From contig ML679969.1 in NCBI GenBank assembly GCA_007922225.1, forward strand, positions 22,546,509 through 22,610,508: a stretch of 64,000 bases of DNA, written 5' to 3'. Below are positions 10,201-23,319 of the stretch, piece by piece. A model generated the notes under the pieces. That model did not search any database. It was not told the DNA's origin and saw only the letters and a list, made by a program, of their open reading frames with translations. Position numbers and translations under genes: made by a program. Every line of letters begins with the position of its first letter. Within the stretch, counting starts at the first letter, position 1. The DNA is from Emydura subglobosa (lineage: Eukaryota; Chordata; Testudines; Chelidae).

Positions 10201-13200
10201 TAAAGCTGTATCTCTGGAGGAAGGCACAGGTGGAGCATTGACATCCGCTCCTTTATCAAGGAGAACTCTTCCAACCTCTGCATACCCTCCAGAGGCAGCT
10301 TCCATCAGAGGAGTGAGACCAGTCTGTTTGAAAAACAAGTTATAAACCATGCAATTGAAGCAAAATGTAGTCTGGGTGTGCCATTAAGGGTTTAAGCACT
10401 TAAAAACCAGGCCTCTAATTTAGGTGCCTATATATGGATTTAGAAGTCTAACCCTAGGCAAACTTTTTAAATGTTGGCCTTAGGGTTTACAGTGGACCAG
10501 ACAAATAGATGGCAAAATCCCATCAGACATTAACCCCAATAGCAAAAGCTTGCAATTTACAAAAGTATCCCTTAAAACCGAGGAAAGTATAGGTTCAAGG
10601 GCAAACAATGAGCATTCAGCACAGTAGGGGGACAAACAAGTGGCTCCAAGCCACCTTTGGGTTCCTTTGGCACTGATACCAGTCTGGTCCCCAGCTCAGG
10701 ATGTTTTAATTTAGACCAGCTGCCAACATCCTCAAGTGGCCATTAAGGAAGCTGGACTCAAGATAACATAGGCCACACACCCTTTTCCTAACCACATTTC
10801 CAGCACAAGCAGCTGGAAAAGGGGGCATAGAAGCTCCTAATGTTGCAGGTCTAGGGTTTACCAAAAATTCTCCTGTGCTGGGGAAATGCAAGCATCTGGC
10901 TATGCTGACTTTTGGACTTCTTTGAGACAGGAGTAAGCACAAAACTGTTTCAGTGTACCAAAGAATGGGGCACACAGCATGTGAGAGAAACAAAGTCACA
11001 GTATTTGAAGCATAGGTTTTATATTAACGTCACAGTTTTCATCTAAAAGAGATGAAAGGCTTGAGCTAAACCATTTTTTTAAAATGTTCATGTAGTAGCA
11101 AGTTGTATCTGCATCACTGTCAAAAATATATGCAATTTTTTTTTTTTTTTAAACTTTATGGACTCTTCACGTGTGCTCAGTTAATGAACGTTAGTCATGT
11201 TTACCTTGCAATTTATATTCTCATTATCTTTAAAGACCAAAAGTAGTCAAGACCTATTTTGCTTCCCATTCAGAAAGCATGAATTAGCTATTTTTGAAAA
11301 AGTAGATTAATACTACTCAGTAAGTAGTCATGATTTGTTTTTCGCATGTAATGCTTATTTCACAGTATATGAAAAAAGTCTTCTGACAGAAGTTGAAACA
11401 GAGTCAGCATTATCTTTAGCACACTAGCTTCTGTTTACAAATGTTTGTAATGTGCTGATTTCCAGGTAAGAACAATGAGCTTTTAGTAAAGTGTTATGCT
11501 TTACAGTTCACTTGTGAGTGGTAGAGATTTCTTAAAGAAAGTTTTTTTTGAAGTGCTTTGAACAAGAATGGTCAAATATTTGGCCACCAATCCTGCTGGA
11601 TTGCTGTAAAGGAGCTCAAAGATTTATATTAACAGAGAAACTTTAAAGAAACTGACAAATCGTAAAGAGATCCACTTGCCCAAAATAGATCTGAAGAGAG
11701 TGCCATTGGGTATTCTTACCTTAGCCCTATGTTCAACATTGGCTTTCCTATCCAACAGGAGACTGACTACCTCTGCTCTGCCCTGGAAACAGGCCAGGGT
11801 GAGGGCTGTATTTCTATTGGTCTCAATTTGCGCATTAATATCAGAGCCCATATCAAGCAACAGTTTCACTGCAGGTACGTGGCCATTCATAGCAGCCAAC
11901 ATCAGAGGAGAAATGCCTAGCTTACTCCCAGTCCTAAAGAGAGAAAAAAATAATTAACTACAATCACAGAAATAGATGAATCCTCCAGGAACCCAAGCAT
12001 ATTTCAACTGGAGGGGAACAGCATTTTATAGTAAAGTGTGTGCGCACATGCACAGACCTAAAATATTTGAAATTCAAAACAGATTTTTGAAAATCAGCAG
12101 GATACATGGGTTATCTGCCATTTAAAACCTATTAAGAGAACTTGCTACAGTTTTTAGAAGAAATAGGTTTTGCTAAATTATATATTTGTACCAATTCTAA
12201 GCCATTTACATTATAAAAAGATATAACAGAACCTGCATCTAAATCAAAGAGACATGCTTCTATCCAACTCTACACTTCAACCCATTTTGATGATACAGGT
12301 AAGGTTAGCTTTCCTACAATAAGCTTTCCTACAACACAGGTTGCTCAACAGCCAAATCCATATGTTTTAGTTCTTCCTTTTATGGGCTCCAGGAGCCACT
12401 GAAATGCAAAGCTTCAAAAGAATGCGCGTTCCACTGTGAGTTTTGGCTGGTTCCCTCATTTAGTTCAACTGGAAACAAAGTGCCAGAGTGCTAGATCTCA
12501 ATATGGAGAAAAGGAGTATGTACACAGGGTTATATGAAACACTAATGCAGACACTAGAGCAACCTAAACACTGAGGGGATTTTTTTTTTTTTTTGGTGGC
12601 AGTTGGTCACCTATAGCAGCTTCCCTAGAAGTATTCTTTCAGAAAAAGCTAACATCTGAACAGGGCAAAATTAGCAGGGAGATTGGAAAGCACTCCAAGC
12701 TCCAATTTATGCCTTGATATAGAATCAGCAGTGGAACATCTGTCCCACGTTGCAGTTGTCCATGACATGAAGAGTATGTTACCTTGAATTAATTTCTGCT
12801 CCAGCATTAAGCAGAATCTTAATGATGTTGACATATCCTCCAGATGCAGCAAGGCTTAGCGGTGTATAGTCGGACACATTCCTATGCTCTTTATTTGCTC
12901 CCCGGGCCAGCAGCAAGTCAACTACCTGAAATGTATAGTATGAAAAGTATGTGAAAGGTATACTGTGGCCTTAGCCATTATCCGGGAGGTAGAAGAAATT
13001 CATTAACACATTCAAACCTTTAAACATATTACCAGTTCCCATGGGCAGCAAGGCAGGCTAGAGAGTGATGAGTTTCTTCTGTAGCATCTTTAATTTTACT
13101 TATGCACTGCAGAGCCCGCAGCTAATCCTATCCATAAAACAGTCTGTGTGGATTGTGCTAATACAGCACTTTTCCTTCCAAAAGGATTACTTTATCTAAC

Positions 13201-16200
13201 CAAAATTGCAAGCCTTTAAGAGAATCTCTTCCTTTGAATGAAGGTCTGAGATTTAGGACATAATCCCATTCTTATGAAGTTTGACATAGTTGGAGTTTGT
13301 GAGCGTTTCCCTTGTGATGCCTCCCACAACTTGAATGAAAAAAAGTGAAGCGTAAGCCAATTTTGTTTATGTCTGTGTTGTACAATCTTTCCAACAAAAT
13401 GTATAAGGATGCCCAATTCATGATGGAAGGAAGGTGAGAGAATGGCAGAGGATGGGCATTTCTCCCATTCACGCCTCCCCTTTATAAATTCCTCATTTTT
13501 CTGCCAATTACTATGTCTCTTATCTCCTGCAATCATGGCATGTAACAGTCATTTTTCGTGCATGCATTTGTGCTACTATAATTTCCCATATTTTCTTCCA
13601 AGCTTCTCTGCCTTTGACATCATAGGAAGGTAACACTGAAGAGCTTAGAAGCAAAACAGAAGAGAAAGATCAAAGCTCAATTGTCTTTTAAAAAGTAGTT
13701 CTACCTTCTACTGTGAGTCAGCTCTGCATTGCATATACTTACAAGTCAAAATGGAAATACCTGCTAGTCGAGGGGAAGTGTTCTAGCAAGCCATGTAAGT
13801 ATAAAACGAGTTTAATTTCTGGTCCTAATCTCATTCTGAGCAGGAGTACTGCAAAGATCGGCTTTTCACTTAGTATGCAGGTGAGGAGGGTGCAAGATAG
13901 GACTGACTGGATATCCTGAATTGCTTAATAGCTTTCTTCCTCCCCCACCCAATTAAAGACTTTCACAGACTATATTGGATAGAATATAGTTTCTTAACCT
14001 GTGGGAACGCAAGACACAGGCAGGTGGTACACAGCGAAAAACCCAGTGAAGGGAGGCGAGTGGCGGCCGCCAACTTCTGGGGAAGCCAGGTGGCAACCAC
14101 CTGCTTCCCGCCTGGTCCCAGCTCCCAGGTGGGAGGCAGGCGGCCCACATAGTGTGATTTGCCCCAAGCCCACACCCCCCTAGGGACAGCCATGGGGAGC
14201 GCTGTTATCCACTCTGGTGGGCCGCTTGTGCCTGCTCATACCTCACAAATTCCCACCTGTGTGAGGAGAACACGTGACCCCGCCATCAGGCCATAGGGAT
14301 TGGCTGGTGTTGACCTTTACTCCTATATGGAGAAAGGAGGGGAGAAACAGCAGGGGGTTTTGTGATCTGCCACAGCCACACAGCATTGCAGAACTCAAAA
14401 CTCTCCTGCTTTATGAGAAATACAGTCGTCCAGTGGTAAAGGGGAAAGAGATTGTATTTCTCAGAGTGGAAAATTGAGTGTTGGGGTACTTATTACAATT
14501 TTCAGAAATTGGCGGGTACTTGCTACCTAAAGGTTGAGAAACACTGGGATAGAAGATGGCTGCAATCTGTAATGAAGGGCTGCAATGGTGGGGGTGTATA
14601 AACAAAGCAAAATTAATTCCCTGGTCTTCTCCTGGGGTAAGAAAGGACTGAAATCAGCTACCAATTCCTGAAGTTTAAAGACTTTTTTTTTTTTTTAAAT
14701 GAAAAGGATTTATTTAAGGGTAAAGAACAACACATGAATGCAGTAATTTACACATACCAATTAAAAACCTACAGAAGAAATGGTAAGCAAGATATTTATA
14801 CCTCTTGGCGTCCACCAGAGCATGCCAGTGAAAGTGGAGTGTCCTTTGTGCGCTCGGACTGCGCTTCTATATCCCCACCTTTGTCTAAAAGAATTTCCAC
14901 TACGCCAACATGTCCAGCAGTTGCAGCCAGAATAAGCGGTGTAAAACCTAATCCAATAAGGATCACAATTAGAAGAAACTCTGAAAAACTCAAAATATAA
15001 TTAACAACAAGCAGGAAAGTATGTGTGAATGGATTAATTCAACAAATACCTGGGTTAAATATCAGAAAGATCATCCACAGACAAGAAAATGAATTCTAAA
15101 TTTATCCCAATATAGTTTTAAGGTACTGTACTATAGCAGAGCTAGTTGAGGTTGAGAAGAGCTTTGTTTGAAGGCTGATTCTTCTAAGAGCTTTGAATTT
15201 GCTGTGACTCATGGGGATGCTGGGCAGTGTTAGTGTCCCAAATTTGGGGTCATTTAAGCCAGGGGTTCCTGAGATACAGCCCCAAGAAAGACGGCACTTC
15301 ACAATCAACAGGCTTCTATAACTTTAGTGCATAGCACCTACTTCCGCTTGGGGGAGCAATATTGAAGAACGTTATTAGAGAGCCAAACTCTTCCTTTAAC
15401 AGTATGTGCAAAACACTCATGAGCCAAAGAAAGTGAAATACACATGTGCAGCAAGACTCAACAAGAGGGTTTGCAGTCAGCACATTGTCACAGAAACTTG
15501 ATGGTTCATGGGGACATGCTGTGATCCCTGGACCTTAGCTACCTCCTGCACTGTAAATTCAAACCCTTCCCTTGTTTGAAATCTGAGAATGATCTGTGGG
15601 CACATTGCTACTAACCACCTCTGTTAAAGACATTTTTTTTTTTTTTTTTTTTTTACTTTTGGGAATGCACACCTGCTAATTTGTCCTGCTAATTTAGAAA
15701 GATTTTAGCTATTTTCTGAAAAATAATACATTATACATGCTCTATGCAGATACCCGAGAATGTGTGTTGGGCATGTTGCTACTTTTTCACCTTGGGAACT
15801 GGTATATCTGTATACCAGCTCTGATTAGTCAATTAGCACTGATTAACCAGAGGGATGATGAAAGCCAGTTAGGATTATGTATCACATTTCCTGAACAAGG
15901 GACATGAATGTGCTTACAATCAAAGCACATGTTCCTAATAAAAAGTCTCTTAACATGAGGTATTCATAATATTGTTAGATTCTTGTAACTTTTTTTCAGT
16001 GCACAGCTAGGGAATATGGGACTGGAGGGTCAGAGCAGTGAAGCAGAATGAGCGTGTAGGAGGAATACTGGAGGTGTAGGGGCTTGAAGAGTGCAGGAAG
16101 GGGCATCAATAATGATAGGTGGTATGGGAAGAGAGAGGATCCGGGGGGCTCAAGAGAGCGGACAGGAAATGGGTGGCAGAGGAAGTGGGGGGCCAGTCAA

Positions 16201-19200
16201 TCCCACATTCTACCCTTCTCTGTGCGCACAAGGATCTGGTGATCCCTTCTCAGAGGGTTTGAATAGCTCTTCATGACCCCCATCTGAAAGCTAGTATCTG
16301 GAGACTAAACTGCTCTCCCAGCCACCATGCACATGTGTGCCAGGATCTGAGGAAGCCCTGCCCCCTCAGGGTATGGGATCTGAGCTTCTCCTCCACACCT
16401 CTGAGAGAGCTAGCACCTAGAGAAGCCCTGCCCCTCTGGGCAGGAAACAGTAGGCCTGCTCAGAGCATGCACCAAGCACACAGCACTGGGACAAGGGTGA
16501 GGAGCTGAGAATGGGCACACTTCGTGCACAGCACAGGCTCCCAAATACTGATGCTCGGGAGGGGAGTGGGAATGAGGACATCCACAGAGGAATGGAACAC
16601 TCACCCCATTTTAATGTGAACTTTGAACTTATATTGTAGGGTTTTTAGTAACTTACCTTTCTTGTCTCTGTGTTCAATATTGGCACCCCGTGCTATCAAC
16701 ACAGATACAAGTTCTTCATGACCTCCTGCACATGCAAGAGTCAGGGCAGTGTCGTGATTACTCTCAGTCTTCGTGGTGGGGAGAAAAAAGTTGACATTTG
16801 TAAATGGAAAGTATTTTTAGCACAGAACGCTGTCTACCTTTTTTAAACACATCCCTGCTAGACTGATATTTAAATTTTAAAACAAGTCAGTGTAAAGCAG
16901 ATTAATCTGTAGCCAAATTAAATTACTCACATGTGCATCAATATCAACCGAAGGATACATGGGGAGCACAGACTGAGAAGCAACATTGCTTGGTGTCTGC
17001 GTACAGGGCTCGGGTGTAGGGGATTCCGTAGTGTGTGAGGAACTAGTGGAGCCAGTGGGCGCTCTGCTATTCACAGCTGAAAAACAACATTAACATTGTT
17101 ATTCCATTCTTAAGAATTGAGCATTTTACATGAGGAAAAAATACAGTACTACAGAATCTTACTATAATAATGTATTTTCTAAAGAAGTTCAGCTTTAAGT
17201 ATCTCTGAAAAAACTATACCACTTAATACAATTTGTAGAATATGCCTGTAACTGAATAATGCAAGTGTCATGTCCAAACTGTGTTTGGGTCAGAAAGATT
17301 GGTCTGCAAATGATTTCTCTGCATACAACCATGAGGATAATAAATGATTTAATATTGTAACCTCAGCACTGATAGTTCATTTATATGTTCATTCTAGGCA
17401 ATGAATGTTAAAGGATTTATGACTACTGTACAATTTGAAAGTTAAGAAACAAGGAATACGTCAAAACTAATTCCTATAAAGGGAAGTAAGCACTTTCATT
17501 AACTTTCCAGGTAAGACAACTGAAGTAAGAAGAGTAAAAGTTGAGATCCAGAAATAATTTTGGCTACAACAAATTAAGAAGAGAGGGAAAAATAGGAAGA
17601 TGATGGCAGTCAAGACGGGCACATAGATGAGTTGAGTGTTTCCTCAGCCTAAAATTGTGTGCGACACCCAGCTTTTCATGGTAGGACTGCAAAATTCCAT
17701 CTTCACTTAAAGAATGTTAGTTTAAAAACATACAAATAGTGAGATTTTCTAAATTTTTCACAATTAGTTATGGACCCCAATTAAATTAAAAGAATTAGCT
17801 GTATAAAGCTTCAATTAAAAAAGACTAGGAACACCAACCAGAAAGGCCAGAAACACCACGATGAGTATTTTTTAGGGTCAGGGCTCAGCTTAGCTTCACT
17901 GCACACTGATGGATCATCACTACATGGTATTTTTGAGGAAAAAATCCAAACAAATTAGAAGGACTCTGACATAAATTAGATGGACAGGAAGGCTCTCTAA
18001 TGAACTTGTTTCTAGTTCAAATTTTTCAATAGCCTTTATAATAATATATAAAAAGGTAAGAGCTAGCAAATAAAAAACTGGTATTAAAACCACATTTGGA
18101 CATCAAAATTTGCAATTTTGGCAATATCAGATTTCTATATTGTATGCTAATTGCTCTGGCCAGTTAGAGAAACATTTGATTTGTTCTAACCAGTCAGAAA
18201 GCGCAAAATTAACCCAAAGCAAGTAATATTTTACAATATTTCTGGAGTAAGCAATTATAATAGATTCATAATGAGTTCAAGTGGGGAATAAACAGCAGCA
18301 ATATTATGTTCAGTGCAAATATTCTCTTCTCACAAAATTAAAAATTGAACCACTGGGTGAAACTACAGAATATCAATTAATGATAAAAGTCAAATTACTG
18401 GAAAGATCTTAGTACAATCAGAAACAGTGGGACACACCCATCATTTAGCCAGACTACATTCTGATGTTTGGTTATAGGTATAAGAAATACAAATGATATG
18501 TTCACAAATGGAGCAGATGTTAGAAGAACCCCAACTGTGAGTTGTTAAAGCCAGGAAAATTTGTTAATGAAATAAAAATCAAACCTTTGAGGTGGAAGTT
18601 TTCAGTTACAGTTCCAAAGGCATTCAGTTTAGTGTTAGGAACTCACTCTCCAGTGCACAAGCCAAAGGTGGGCAATGGAAGTTTAGCTACAGTGTAAAAG
18701 CAGCAGTGTATTATACCTGGATTCAAAGGGAGTTCATTTCGCCTCAAATGCTAAGCACTTTATGAACACACCAGGTTTTTATTATGAGTTTCCAGATATA
18801 AAGGTCTTATGCTTTATCTACTTGATATGGATTAACACTTACCTATCTCAGCAGGATGTTGAGGATTAATTAATGTAATAGTGCTTTACATGTTCAAAGC
18901 ACTATTAAGTGCTAAGTATTAAGTGGATTTCAAAAGATTCATATTTTGGAAAAACAGTAAGACATTAAATCATCCACTGAAAGACTGATTTTCCCCTAAA
19001 ACAAGCTAATAGCATCTTTCTGAAGAATTATCTTGCAACTTTTTTTTTTTTTTTTTTTGAGGGAAGAGGAAGGAAAGAACACAAAGGAATGCACTTCAGA
19101 CATTTAATTTCTTTTTAACACTCCTTAGTAATAGGTTACAATTCATCTTTAATACAGATTCACCAAAAATCTAAAAATCAAATGACCAGGCCTGAATCTG

Positions 19201-22200
19201 TTCACAGGACGACACCAGTTAAACTTTGGATAGTAGTGGAAAGTCTGTAGTGTATACTGGTTCCAAGACAACTGTAACAACCAAGATTGTTATAATATCT
19301 GATATAATTGATTTCTTCCCCATATAATTGACAAAAGGAAATTACTATCTGCAAAATTTTAGATTCCTAGAACCTTTTGATGCCAGTTGTGACTCTCCCT
19401 TTGTTGGTTAGTTGCCAAAATTGAAATTGGACCAATGAGAACTGTTAATGTAAACTGTACTCTCTCAAGAGTAACATCTCCATGAAGATTTCTAATTATA
19501 TTATCCTGAAGATGATTTAGTTCACTGAAATAGCAAACATGTTAATAGCAATTAGTAGGTTTGTTAAGGACAAATTTTATATTCTCTTTTTTTAAATTAC
19601 TTTTTAAAGAAGGACTACCACATCACAAGTATTTCTCAATATATCTTTACAAAATATTTTGTATGGGACCAGATTTAACTAAGCTAGTACTGATAATTAT
19701 CCAGAGTCAAATATGTTCAATGATTCAGTGTGTTAAAGATTCCTATAGGAAGGCAAGTCAGCTATTGATCTCACTTGTTGAACATGGAAACTCATTCTCA
19801 AAGATTGGCCATACGTTTTCTTTTTAAAGGACAAAAAGTGAACTAAAAAGAACAACTGTTTAAGGAGTCATTTATGACCCTGATTAGACTTCCCAAGAAT
19901 TATTTTAGCAATTTGAGATTTGCTACAGGAAGTTCAGGGCAACTTCAAGATGATTAAATCCTACTATGGCTTAATCCTATAGTATTAGGTAAACTACAGT
20001 GTTCCAGAGGAACAATAATATGAACACGTAGCAATATATGCATTCCAGATTTTGGCTATCACTTGTGGCACAGCTTTGCATTAATGGTATTAAGATAATT
20101 TGTAATGGTGCAGTACACTGTACAAAAATTAGAAGGATGGTGTGAATCAGACTACATTGCTATGGCAAAAAATAACGGGATTAGAGGCAAAATATCCAAC
20201 GGAACTCTGCAAAACAGATGCTCAGATGGGATAAGTCCGATTTATCTGCATCAATTTAAAAAAAACAAAACAAAATATGCACACAACTATTCTTTACTAC
20301 AGTGGAAAAAGAACAGAAGGAAATTTTTTTTCCCTCTGGAAATGACCCTTCTTGGTAGCATTTCATAAGCAAAAAAGTCCTACTTTTCTGGATAACTTCT
20401 AACTCTGTTTTTAACCTCCCAAAAGCTTACAAAATTTTATATTTTCAACATATTCTTGAAGGTTGCAAAATCACTTCTAGTACACAGCACCAGTGAAGTA
20501 CATCGACCTCCAAGACAGGAGGGTAGCAAACCCAGTGGAGCACAGAATGCTGCAGAATGGGGGGAGAAAAGGAGATTTTGTTCAAGGACACTGGGGCACT
20601 ACAAAAAGTAGCCCTGGGCTTTTTAGCACCTGAAGAACAAAACTAACAATTATATTCTGATGCGCTGTAGTAAACTTGTGTGGTACTGAATCATGAGAAT
20701 GAGGACCAAAAAATTAGTTTTAACAGACCTCTGAGAAAATGTGCATGACTCAGTTGGAGTAGATATGTTCCATTCATGACATCAAAAGTTATGGGTGCTG
20801 GGCAATAATACAAACACAAACTCCTAGTCACACAGAAGCCAAGTTTGCTGCTTTACTTCCAAAACAGACATATGCAGGCACCCAATTTACTTTAGGGATT
20901 AGATGCACTTCTGTCATTTCATTAGGAAGTATTCAGTTAATATAGTTATCAATACATACAATTAAAAATAATCAGACTTCCACCACACGCAATCTGGGCT
21001 CTCTATAATACTTATTTTGGGAGAGCGCTAGTTTTAGATGCTTCCCTACAAAACACACTAAGACCTTTAAAGAACACAGTTATTCACAGCCTCTTCAATA
21101 AGCTTGTTTCCTGAATAAGTCTGAAATTTAAATGACTACTGATTTTAGGGCTTTATCATTTAGATCTTCATAAGTTTATGAAGGCCCTGAATTTTTTCAA
21201 AATGTATTTTCTTTAATCTTTGCTAATAACTTTAAGAAATAATCCTTCAAAGTATTAAAGGTATTACTGGTATTTTTTAATTTGGGAAAACTGATTTCAG
21301 GCAATCAGAATAGGAATCAACTGGTGTGGTACCCTGGCATTTTGTTCAAGGTCCATAGCAAGTTTTAAGCATTAAAACATTACAAGGTGCTAAGGCAAAC
21401 AGAGAAATTGTGGCTGACTTGACAGTTGTAGTATGAAGGTAAAATTAGACACCAACTGCTACATTTATGAATTACTAAATATAACATTTGATTGTAATAA
21501 AGATAGTTGGCACTAAGAATGGCATCTAAAGAGAACAACTAATAATGTAGGCTCATGTTATTCGATTTCTCCATGAGATGTAAATTTGTAATATTTTAGT
21601 ACTATCTAGTCTTTTTTATAAGAACTTCCTCTGGATTTAAAAAAAATACTCTAATTTAAAATCCTATTTTAGTAACCATCACCAACTACTACGTTGTGGT
21701 CTATTAATCTTTTCAAACTAATGACAAGCTGCCTGGTAGGTTCAGATTGAACAACATTTAGCCAGTGTTATTTTAAACAGGAGTGTGTGTGTAGATAATT
21801 GTTACTTTTCCATACTATGCGTCAACATTTCCTACTTTGGATTACACTGGCAACCAGCATTATTCCAAATGCTTAGCTGACATTTCACAATGCAGTAGCA
21901 CTAAGTCATCTTTAACAATGACCCCAGAAATAATTATTAACATGTCAATTTTGTAGAATCATTCACAACCATGGATTTCAGAGCCAAAACAAAAATTAGC
22001 AAAATTACTGCACAAGCATTCATAGAATCAGAAGATTACGTATGGTTGGAAGGAACCTCAGAAGGTCATCTAGTCCAACCCCCCTGCTCAAAGTAGGACC
22101 AACTCCAACTAAATCATTTATAAATCAGTAAACGAAGTTTACATTTTTAAATTCAGATTCAATCCACCAACCAAATCTCTCCAGGGAAAGAATTCCAGAC

Positions 22201-23288
22201 AGAAGCAAAATGCAAAAGGTCTGTATTTTGAATAAAAAGGGTGACTGACCAGCACAAACTGAGAAGAGCAAAATTAGTAAATTGGATAATATACAAAAAT
22301 TGGCAATAAAGGAATTTATCACTGTCCTAAAGAACTCACTAACAAGCTTTTGAACTTAATGTGGCTAATTGAGAAAGCTATTCATGTATGTATGCAATAT
22401 GAACTACAAAAAACCCCAAACTACATAGCATGTAACGTCTTGTATACCAAATTTGTATTGCAGTGGAGTAATGTACAATGAAGTCTGAAAACTGTGTCAA
22501 CCTATGAAGTCTCAGAAGATGCAATAAGCGCTAATTCCTAGTATTCTGCACATTGAAGAACTATAATAGTTCCAGTCACCTTTATAAAATCCAATTAAAC
22601 CCTGAAACTAATATAGTACAACTTCAGTGAAAGGATTCAGAATTAGATGTGTACTTTCTATAGCACCAATTAAAGAAATTCAATTTATACTTTATCATTA
22701 AGGATAATACAACCGCATTCACTTTGAATTTATGAGTTCAACTTAACTTTCCAAATTCTGCTTAATTACTACAGCACAGATGGCATGCAAGATCACAGAC
22801 TTCATTAAGGTGAGTACGCAATGTGGGTAGCTTTAACTATAAATTTCCCTGATTATAAATTTAAGACTTCCAACTTCATGTTATAACTCAAAACCTCCCC
22901 TAACATCAACTGCCCTCTGAATCACAGAAGCCCTCCTGTAGAGGATGCACTAAACCACCAGGCTGCCAAGAATGATACAGCTCCAATAATAAGATTCAAG
23001 GAAGTTCATACTACAATACTTGGGTCTTGTTTTAATGGGACCTTTGAGAAGTTGCCACTGTTGTACAACCAGTGGTGACAGTGGAAACATTAATGTAAAG
23101 AGGGCACCAGTCATTGCCAGTATTTTTACCATTGTGTCAGCTAAACCAGCTTTGAGTTGGGTTACCATACAGAATGAAAAAGACTGAAGCACTTTCTACA
23201 CGAATGCTCCCACAGTTGCTATCATTGGTGCAGTTCTACCAGAGACGGTGTAATCATGGGAGATTTCCCCAAGAAGGCTCTCTGAAAA

Positions 23289-23319
<31 letters not shown>

